Origin: Lichenicoccus sp963693035
Lineage (GTDB): Bacteria > Pseudomonadota > Alphaproteobacteria > Acetobacterales > Acetobacteraceae
Length of the DNA: 64,000 bases
Assembly (NCBI GenBank): GCA_963693035.2
Contig: CAXMMQ010000007.1
Span: 248,001 to 312,000 of the forward strand
Direction of reading: 5' to 3'
Within the stretch, counting starts at the first letter, position 1. Every line of letters begins with the position of its first letter. The translations under genes were made by a program, and so were the position numbers. Shown here in pieces: positions 57,831 to 64,000 of the stretch. The notes beneath the pieces were generated by a model, which searched no databases, had not been told where the DNA came from, and saw nothing but the letters and a program-made list of their open reading frames with translations.

Positions 57831-58793
57831 CTACTTCTTGACCGCCGCCGCACTCGGGCCTGACCCGGCCGGCGCGGGAGTGGTCGCGACCGTCGCCACC
57901 GGCGGCGCCGGCGGCTGCGGACCCGGATTGGCGGTGGTCGGGAAGCTGCCCGAGCGCGCCAGCTCCTCCGGATCGACCCCGTCGGCCGGGATGAACACCG
58001 AGGACAGCGTCGAGTTGAGCTGGTTCGACACCTGCAGGGTGATGTCGAAATCGTTGATGTTCAGCGCCACCTGCTCGCGATGCAGCACCAGGTTCATGCC
58101 ACGGGTCGAGGCGACCTGGCGGATCACCTGCACCAGCTCGCGCTCGATCTGGCCCAGCGAGACCTGGGCGGCTTCCTGGATGATCCGGTTGCGGTTGCGG
58201 AAGTCGCGCTGCGCCGAGGTAACCCGCTGCTGCAAGGCGCGCTCGCGCGTGGCTAGCTGCTCCTGGCTCAGCTTGGAGTTCTGGATCTGCTGCTGCAGGT
58301 CGCGCCAGCTCGCCTGCTCCTTCTGCGCGTCCTGGTTCAGCTTGTCGCGCCGCGCACCGAGGATCTTCTCGACCTGCTGCGCCGCGACCGACTGGCGCAT
58401 CACGTCCGGCACGCTGAGCACGCCGATCACCGCGGTCGGCGGCGGGGCGCCGCGGGCCATCTCCGACAGTGCCGGGATCGGCGGCAGCGGCAGCACCGGC
58501 GGGGTCTGCGGCGCGCCTGGCGCCTGCGCATCGCCGTCGCCCATGGCGTTCGCACCCGGGCCCGCGACCGGCATCACCCCGGGATGGCGGCGCACCACGC
58601 TCTGGCCCGCACCACCGGAGGACGGCTGTTGGCCCTTCGGCACGAACCAGCCGGGGCCGCTGCCGGCTCCGGCGCTCTGGGCGCTCGAGGGCGTGCTGCC
58701 CGCCAGCAGCGGAACCGCCACGAAGGCCGCCAGCAGCGCCGATGGGAAGAACCTGGAACGCGCAGCAGACTGCACAGCAGTGTCTCGGAGCAT
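57831..58793 (-). CDS. ompH: OmpH/Skp-type periplasmic chaperone
   Basis: 320 residues, larger than Skp (about 160). Signal peptide FFPSALLAAFVAVPLLAG, a long Pro/Gly-rich linker (about 50-125), then the OmpH domain with helices VMRQSVAAQQVEKILGARRD and QQQIQNSKLSQEQLATRER. A Pro-rich tail follows. GAGG lies five bases before the ATG at 58793; an ATG three bases upstream is equally possible. Carries outer-membrane proteins to BamA. Confidence 0.88.
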   Translation of the reverse strand: MLRDTAVQSAARSRFFPSALLAAFVAVPLLAGSTPSSAQSAGAGSGPGWFVPKGQQPSSGGAGQSVVRRHPGVMPVAGPGANAMGDGDAQAPGAPQTPPVLPLPPIPALSEMARGAPPPTAVIGVLSVPDVMRQSVAAQQVEKILGARRDKLNQDAQKEQASWRDLQQQIQNSKLSQEQLATRERALQQRVTSAQRDFRNRNRIIQEAAQVSLGQIERELVQVIRQVASTRGMNLVLHREQVALNINDFDITLQVSNQLNSTLSSVFIPADGVDPEELARSGSFPTTANPGPQPPAPPVATVATTPAPAGSGPSAAAVKK

Positions 58794-58800
58794 CATCACC

Positions 58801-61251
58801 TCAGAAGTTCGAACCGAAGCCAAAGCGGAAGACCTGCGTCTGGTCGTATTTCTGCTTCACCACGGGTACGCCGATATCGACATTGATCAGGCCGAAGGGG
58901 CTTTTCCACGACACGCCGACACCGACGGCGACACGCGGCGTCAGGTTGTCGCCGGCCAGCGGCTGGTCCTGTGCCGCGGTGAAGCTGCGGATCGTGCGTA
59001 TGCCGTCGAGGCCGCCGACATCGGCAAAGGTGCGGCCCGACAGGCCGAGATCGGGCCCGAGCGGCAACGGGAAGTTGAGCGTCGTGGACTGCGTGTAGAT
59101 GAAGCGGCCGCCAAGCGCATCGCTGGCCGGATACCGGTTGGTCGGCACCGAATGCGGGCCGACGCCGCCATCGAGGAAGCCGCGCAGGTTGTCGCCGCCG
59201 AGATAGAAGTTGTCGACGATGTCCTGCCTGCCACCGGAGTAGTCGGCGATGTAGCCGGTGCCGGCGACGAGGGCGATCGTCCAGTCATGGTTGTTGGTGA
59301 ACCGGTCGAGCGGGATGTAGTACGAGGCGTCGAGCTTGCCGCGGACGTATTTCTCGTTGCCGCCGAGACCGGCGAGATCGCCGCCGGCCCGCACGATGTA
59401 GCCCGTGTGCGGCTGCAGCCGGCTGTCACGGCGGTCGTAGGCGAGCGTGGTGCCGACCTGCGACAGCAGCGAATGACCGGATTCGTCCTGGATGTAGAGG
59501 CTGGCGGCGGTGTTGATGTTGCTGACGTGGCGGTCGATCAGCGAGTAGTTCCAGGACTGCGACAGATACCGGTTGTAGGCGTAGCCGATGCGCGCGGTGC
59601 CGCCGAGCCGGGTCTCGTAATAGTCCGAGATGTTCAGGTTGTCGGTCTGGATGCTGAACAGGTCGATGCCGGCGACCAGGTTGCGGCCGAGGAAATACGG
59701 GTCGGTCAGCGAGAAATCGACCTGGTTCTCGTACTGCGCGAGCGTGCCCTGCAGGCTCGCATCGATGCCGCTGCCGACCAGGTTCTTCTGCCGGATGCCC
59801 GCATTGCCGAGGATGCCCGCATCCGTCGAATAGCCTCCGCCCAGGGTCAGCTCTCCGGTCGGCTTCTCGGCGAGGGCGGCGTTCACCACCACCTTGTCGG
59901 GCGACGAGCCCGGCGCGGTCTCGACATTGACCGTGCTGAAATAGCCCAGATCCTCGAGCGACTGCTTGGAGCGGCGCTGCTGCGTCGGCGTGAACGGGTC
60001 GCCCTCGGCCATGTCGAACTGGCGCCGGACCACATGGTCCTGGGTGATGGTGTTGCCGACGATGTCGAGACGCTCGACATAGATCCGCGGGCCTTCGCTC
60101 ACGTCGAAGAGCAGGTCGACGGTGTGGCGGTCGGTGTTGCGCGCGATCTCGGGCTTGACCACCGCGAACGGCTCGCCATGCGCCTGCAGCCCGTCCTGCA
60201 TGGCATCCGAGATGCGCTGCACCTCGTCGCCGTCGTACCATTTGTGCTCGAGGCTCTCGACCTGCGGATGCAGGCTGGCGCTGGGGATGTGGCGTAGGCT
60301 CGACCTCACCTCGAGCTTGTCGATCCGGTAGCGCGGCCCCTCGGTGATGGTGAAGGTGATGTAGAACGACTTGCGGTCCGGCGAGAGCTCAGCGGTCGCG
60401 TCCGACACGTCGAAATCGACATAGCCGTTGCGCAGGTAGAACCGCCGCAGCAGCTCGCGGTCGTACTGGATGCGCTCGGGATTGTACTCGTCTGAGGACG
60501 AGAAGAACCGGTACCAGGCGGTCTCCTTCGACGTCACCACCTGCGACAGCCGGGCCTCGGAGAATGCCTTGTTGCCGACGAAGCTGATCTTCTGGATCAG
60601 GGTGAGCTGGCCCTCGCTGATCTGGAACACCACCTCGACGCGGTTGTGCGACAGCCGGATGATCTGCGGCGTCACGGTGACCGCGTAGCGGCCCTTGCCG
60701 GCATACAGGTCCAGGATCTTCTGCCGGTCGCGCGCCGCCAGCTCCGGCGTGTAGACCGCGCGCGGCCGCAGCGTCAGCACCTTCTTGATGTCGTCGTCCT
60801 TGGCGGCGTGATTACCCTCGAAGGCGATGCGGTTGACGATCGGGTTCTCGGTGACCTTGACGATCAGCGTCGAGCCGCTGCGCGTCAGCGACACGTCGTG
60901 GAACAGGCCGGTGGCGTAGAGCGTCTTCAGCGACCGGTCGAGCTCGTCCTGGTTGAACGCATCGCCCTGCTGCACCAGCAGGTAGGACAGGATCGTGCTG
61001 GTCTCGATGCGGGCGTTGCCGCGCACCTCGATGGCGCCGATGGTGCCGCCGGAGGCCGGCAGCGCCGGGCTGCGATGGGTGCGGGCTGTATGAGCATGGC
61101 GCCGCTGCACCCGCCCCGGCTGATCGCTCGGCGCGCTCTGGTCGGGTGGCACCGGGCCCGGTGGGGGGGCGGGCTGGCCGTAGGCTGCGCCATCGACCAT
61201 GAACGGGATCAGGCACGCGGAGGTAAGCAGCGCGGAGCGTCTAGCGGACAA
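58801..61251 (-). CDS. bamA: Outer membrane assembly protein BamA
   Basis: 816 residues. Signal peptide, five POTRA domains (about 50-390) and the 16-stranded barrel domain (LTLGGGYSTDAGILGN, DLAGLGGNEKYVRGKLDAS, GLSGRTFADVGGL) ending in Phe (FRFGFGSNF), the signal of the barrel. Inserts beta-barrel proteins. In the dxr-rseP-bamA operon. Confidence 0.96.
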   Translation of the reverse strand: MSARRSALLTSACLIPFMVDGAAYGQPAPPPGPVPPDQSAPSDQPGRVQRRHAHTARTHRSPALPASGGTIGAIEVRGNARIETSTILSYLLVQQGDAFNQDELDRSLKTLYATGLFHDVSLTRSGSTLIVKVTENPIVNRIAFEGNHAAKDDDIKKVLTLRPRAVYTPELAARDRQKILDLYAGKGRYAVTVTPQIIRLSHNRVEVVFQISEGQLTLIQKISFVGNKAFSEARLSQVVTSKETAWYRFFSSSDEYNPERIQYDRELLRRFYLRNGYVDFDVSDATAELSPDRKSFYITFTITEGPRYRIDKLEVRSSLRHIPSASLHPQVESLEHKWYDGDEVQRISDAMQDGLQAHGEPFAVVKPEIARNTDRHTVDLLFDVSEGPRIYVERLDIVGNTITQDHVVRRQFDMAEGDPFTPTQQRRSKQSLEDLGYFSTVNVETAPGSSPDKVVVNAALAEKPTGELTLGGGYSTDAGILGNAGIRQKNLVGSGIDASLQGTLAQYENQVDFSLTDPYFLGRNLVAGIDLFSIQTDNLNISDYYETRLGGTARIGYAYNRYLSQSWNYSLIDRHVSNINTAASLYIQDESGHSLLSQVGTTLAYDRRDSRLQPHTGYIVRAGGDLAGLGGNEKYVRGKLDASYYIPLDRFTNNHDWTIALVAGTGYIADYSGGRQDIVDNFYLGGDNLRGFLDGGVGPHSVPTNRYPASDALGGRFIYTQSTTLNFPLPLGPDLGLSGRTFADVGGLDGIRTIRSFTAAQDQPLAGDNLTPRVAVGVGVSWKSPFGLINVDIGVPVVKQKYDQTQVFRFGFGSNF

Positions 61252-61267
61252 GGATAGGCATCCCCCT

Positions 61268-61294
61268 AGAGCGTGATCGAAGCGACCACGCTCT
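61268..61294. repeat. Small palindrome in the rseP-bamA gap
   Basis: AGAGCGTG and CACGCTCT are arms of an 8-bp stem with 11 bases between; the preceding CT makes the start CTAGAGCGTGATC, similar to the REP-like palindrome at 30266-30313. It lies in the 227-base gap (61252-61478) between rseP and bamA, otherwise without a visible feature. Confidence 0.45.
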
Positions 61295-61478
61295 GCTCAT
61301 CGTTTGCCGGGGCAGCTCCGGCTGCTCCGGGTCGGGTCGGGGACCGGTCCCGGTCCCGTACCGGAACCTGAATGCCGCCATGCACCGCCCGCGGGGAACT
61401 AGCCGCAATGCTCACGCAAACGCAAGCGGCCGCCCTGAAACCAAAGCTCTCGCCGCCAGACCTTTCCGTCTCGAGACT

Positions 61479-62702
61479 TCAACCCACCCGGCGCGACACC
61501 CACTGGAACAGGCCGAGGTGCGACAGGTCGTTGAAGGTCACGAACAGGAACAGGCAGGCGATCAGCGCGAACCCGGCACGGAAGCTGAATTCCTGCACCG
61601 GACGCGGCACCGGGCGCCCCCGGATCGCCTCGATGGCGTAGAACACCAGCCGGCCGCCATCGAGAACCGGGATCGGGAACAGGTTGATCAGTCCGAGATT
61701 GATCGACAGCAGCCCGATGAAGCCGACCATACTGGCCACCCCGAGCTCGGCCACCTGGCCGGAGAGCTGCGCGATCCGCAGCGGGCCGCCCAGTCCGGCC
61801 GTGCTCTGCCGGCCGGTGATCATCTGCCAGATGCCGTCCAGCGTCTGCACGCTGACCGACCAGGTCTCCTGCACCCCGGCCACCAGGGCAAGCCCGGGCG
61901 ACAGCCGTCTCGCCGGCGGCGCGGTGAACATCACGCCGATCACGCCCGAGCCGGCTTTCTCGCCGGCGGCCTTGGCTCCCGCGCCGGCCTTGGCTCCCGC
62001 GCCGGCCTTGTCGCCACCGCCTGCCTTGTCGCCACCGCCGGCCTTTTCGCCACCGACTGCCGCCTTCTCGCCACCCACGACCACCGGCACCGTCACGTCC
62101 GTGGCGCCGCGGCGGACCTGCAGGACGAGGTGCTGGCCGGGGGAGGTCGAGATCAGCCGCTGCACATCGACGATGCTGCCGGTCGGAGTCGCGCCGATGC
62201 GCTCGATCCGGTCGCCCGCCAAAAGCCCGGCCATCTGCGCGGCGCTCCCTGGCAGGACTTCGCCGATGGTCGGCGGCATGCTCGCGAGCGGCACCGTGCT
62301 CGGCCGCCCGACGACGGCGAACAGGGCGGCGAACAGCACGATGGCGAGCAGGAAGTTGAACACCGGCCCGGCAATGATGACGATCGCCCTGGAGCCGACG
62401 GACTTGTCGTGGAAGGTGCGGCCCGGCAGCCACTTCGCCTGCGCGTCGGGGCTTGCCTCCCCGGGACCTTCGAAGCCATGCGGCTTGACGTAGCCGCCGA
62501 GCGGCAGCACGCACAGCCGCCACTCGGTGCCGACACGGTCATGCCAGCGCAGCAGCGGCCGGCCGAAGCCGATCGAGAAGATCTCGACATGCACGCCGCG
62601 CCAGCGGGCGGCGAGATAGTGACCTAGCTCGTGGATGAACACCAGGATGCCCAGCACCAGCGCAAAGGCGAGCGGGGTACGCAGCACCTGCGGCAGGATC
62701 AC
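61479..62702 (-). CDS. rseP: RseP-type site-2 intramembrane protease
   Basis: 407 residues. The zinc site HELGHYLAARW is in the first transmembrane segment (FALVLGILVFIHELGHYLAA), the third ligand in PIPVLDGGRL. The PDZ domain at about 115-290 holds an Ala/Lys/Gly repeat of about 40 residues (GGDKAGGGDKAGAGAKAG). Cleaves membrane regulators and signal peptides left after secretion. Confidence 0.93.
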   Translation of the reverse strand: MILPQVLRTPLAFALVLGILVFIHELGHYLAARWRGVHVEIFSIGFGRPLLRWHDRVGTEWRLCVLPLGGYVKPHGFEGPGEASPDAQAKWLPGRTFHDKSVGSRAIVIIAGPVFNFLLAIVLFAALFAVVGRPSTVPLASMPPTIGEVLPGSAAQMAGLLAGDRIERIGATPTGSIVDVQRLISTSPGQHLVLQVRRGATDVTVPVVVGGEKAAVGGEKAGGGDKAGGGDKAGAGAKAGAGAKAAGEKAGSGVIGVMFTAPPARRLSPGLALVAGVQETWSVSVQTLDGIWQMITGRQSTAGLGGPLRIAQLSGQVAELGVASMVGFIGLLSINLGLINLFPIPVLDGGRLVFYAIEAIRGRPVPRPVQEFSFRAGFALIACLFLFVTFNDLSHLGLFQWVSRRVG

Positions 62703-62795
62703 GACGCAGCACTCGCCCGGCTCCGGTCACGCGGTCTTTCGCCACCCTTCGCCTCGCTCAATCCCACCATCATGGCTCTCGACCCTCCGCAGCAG

Positions 62796-63968
62796 TCACG
62801 CCGCACGGGACCCGCTGCCCGGCGTCGGCAGGCAGGCCCGGGCAATGCGCCTGGCCTCCTGATCCCAGTGTAGCACCGCATCCAGCGTATCCGCCGCCTG
62901 CGCGCCGATCTCGTGCATGACCCGCTCGACGAGCCGGGCGATGTCGAGGAAGCCGATGCGCCGCTCCAGGAACGCGGCGACGGCGATCTCGTTCGACGCC
63001 GACAGCACCGCGGGCGCCGCGCCGCCGGCGCGCAACGCCTCGCGCGACAGCCGCAGCGCCGGGAAGCGCACCGGATCGGGTGCCTCGAATTCCAACCGAG
63101 CCACGGCCGCGAGGTCCAGCCGCGGCGCATTGGTGCGCATGCGCTGCGGCCAGGCCAACGCGTGCGCGATCGGCACCCGCATGTCCGGCGCGCCGAGCTG
63201 GGCCAGCACGCTGCCGTCGCTGTATTGCACCATGCCGTGCACCAACGATTGCGGATGCACCAGCACCTGGATGCGGTGCTCCTCCAGCGCGAACAGCCGC
63301 GCCGCCTCGATGATCTCGAGCCCCTTGTTGAACATGCTGGCGGAATCGATGGTGATCTTGGCCCCCATCGACCAGACCGGGTGGCGCAGCGCCGCCTCGG
63401 GACCGGCCTGTTCCATCTCCTCGAGGCTCGCCGTGCGGAACGGGCCACCCGACGCGGTCAGCACGATGCTCTCCACCCCGTCGTGCTGGCGGTCGGCCAT
63501 CGCCTGGAACACCGCGTTGTGCTCGCTATCCACCGGCAGCAGGGTGGCGCCGGCATCGCGCACCGCGCGCAGCATGACGTCGCCGGCACAGACCAGCGCC
63601 TCCTTGTTGGCCAGCGCCACCGCGCCGCCATTGCGGATCGCCGTCAGCGTGGGGGCGAGGCCCACCGCCCCGGTGATCGCCGACATGGTCCAGTCCACCG
63701 GCCGCGCCGCCGCCTCGCACACCGCCGCCTCGCCACCGGCCACCGTCGTGCCGTACCCTTCGAGCCGGGCGCGCAGCTCGTCGAGCCGGGAGGCATCCGC
63801 GATCACCGCGTGCCGCGCCCGCAGCGCCACCGCCTGCTCGGCCAGCCTGGCGGCGTTTCGGCCGCCGACCAGCGCCTCGACCTGGTAGCGGTCCGGCGCC
63901 TGGCCGAGCAGGTCGATGGTGCTGCAGCCGATGCTGCCGGTACTGCCGAGGATCGAGACCGTCTTCAT
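62796..63968 (-). CDS. dxr: 1-deoxy-D-xylulose 5-phosphate reductoisomerase
   Basis: 390 residues from the ATG at 63968 (AGGTGGA just before it). ILGSTGSIGCSTIDLL is the NADPH loop; ALANKEALVCAG, LPVDSEHNAVFQAM and LTASGGPFR are the metal/substrate sites. Second step of the MEP isoprenoid pathway. Head of the envelope operon; a small 93-base gap separates it from rseP. Confidence 0.95.
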   Translation of the reverse strand: MKTVSILGSTGSIGCSTIDLLGQAPDRYQVEALVGGRNAARLAEQAVALRARHAVIADASRLDELRARLEGYGTTVAGGEAAVCEAAARPVDWTMSAITGAVGLAPTLTAIRNGGAVALANKEALVCAGDVMLRAVRDAGATLLPVDSEHNAVFQAMADRQHDGVESIVLTASGGPFRTASLEEMEQAGPEAALRHPVWSMGAKITIDSASMFNKGLEIIEAARLFALEEHRIQVLVHPQSLVHGMVQYSDGSVLAQLGAPDMRVPIAHALAWPQRMRTNAPRLDLAAVARLEFEAPDPVRFPALRLSREALRAGGAAPAVLSASNEIAVAAFLERRIGFLDIARLVERVMHEIGAQAADTLDAVLHWDQEARRIARACLPTPGSGSRAA

Positions 63969-64000
63969 TCCACCTGATCCATAACGGGACCTGCTCATTT

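Noticed and set aside
57529..60297. A 922-codon open frame on the plus strand opposite ompH, lpxD and bamA
   Set aside because: High GC content makes long antisense frames common. Both true genes on the other strand are clearly conserved, and the antisense translation has no recognisable domain.
61900..62100. CRISPR-like repeats in the rseP gene
   Set aside because: The repeats are in frame, have no spacers and encode an Ala-Lys-Gly loop.

Overview
The window is high-GC alphaproteobacterial DNA, most likely from an Acetobacteraceae-type member of the Rhodospirillales. This rests on the gene orders rpmH-rnpA-yidD-yidC-engB-argB, serC-hisZ-purA and dxr-rseP-bamA-ompH-lpxD-fabZ-lpxA-lpxI, an NDUFS4-like complex I subunit, and GcrA-type cell-cycle signatures in the phage genes. 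The genus cannot be fixed from the sequence alone.

Bases 1 to about 21,923 are the right-hand part of a tailed-phage prophage integrated at the 3' end of a tRNA-Glu(CTC) gene (21924-21999). A lambda-like immunity region lies at 13.0-14.2 kb: a Cro-like gene faces a CI-type repressor with an S24 autoprotease domain, and five copies of the inverted repeat TGCGAT-N6-ATCGCA sit on both sides of the repressor gene. Leftward from it (minus strand) run regulators (a GcrA-like protein and an XRE protein), an HNH/AP2 endonuclease, a superfamily 2 helicase, a VRR-NUC nuclease, a replication initiator with a possible internal origin, small lysis-region-like membrane proteins, and then the head genes: terminase small and large subunits, portal, scaffold and the start of the coat gene, which is cut by the window edge. 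Rightward run many tiny overlapping early genes, a Gp157-like protein, RecT, an SNF2-like helicase, a DNA methyltransferase, an excisionase and the integrase.

From 22 to 28.7 kb is chromosome: an RluA-family pseudouridine synthase, rpoH behind a promoter with a striking palindrome, a membrane-anchored pseudokinase, a GlcG/HbpS protein and a decayed sorbosone-dehydrogenase-like pseudogene. From 28.7 to 37.0 kb is a compact sugar operon (DeoR, DeoC, a complete ABC importer, a DUF4432 epimerase-like protein and a ribokinase-family kinase). I read it as probable uptake and catabolism of 2-deoxyribose or a related deoxysugar. A divergent SDR/MerR pair with a MerR-type promoter and a monooxygenase pseudogene follow.

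From 38.7 to 64 kb is housekeeping: serC-hisZ-purA, a SUV3-like helicase, four tRNAs (Leu, Asn, Pro, Arg), assimilatory sulfate reduction (cysH) with an ABC-type binding protein, csaA, gpt, the ribosome/membrane-insertion operon rpmH to argB, and the outer-membrane/lipid A operon dxr to gloA. Two housekeeping genes carry indels: three single-base insertions in serC that restore frame, and a two-base insertion in the helicase. They should be checked against raw reads before any biological interpretation. No stretch longer than 300 bases is left without an assigned feature.
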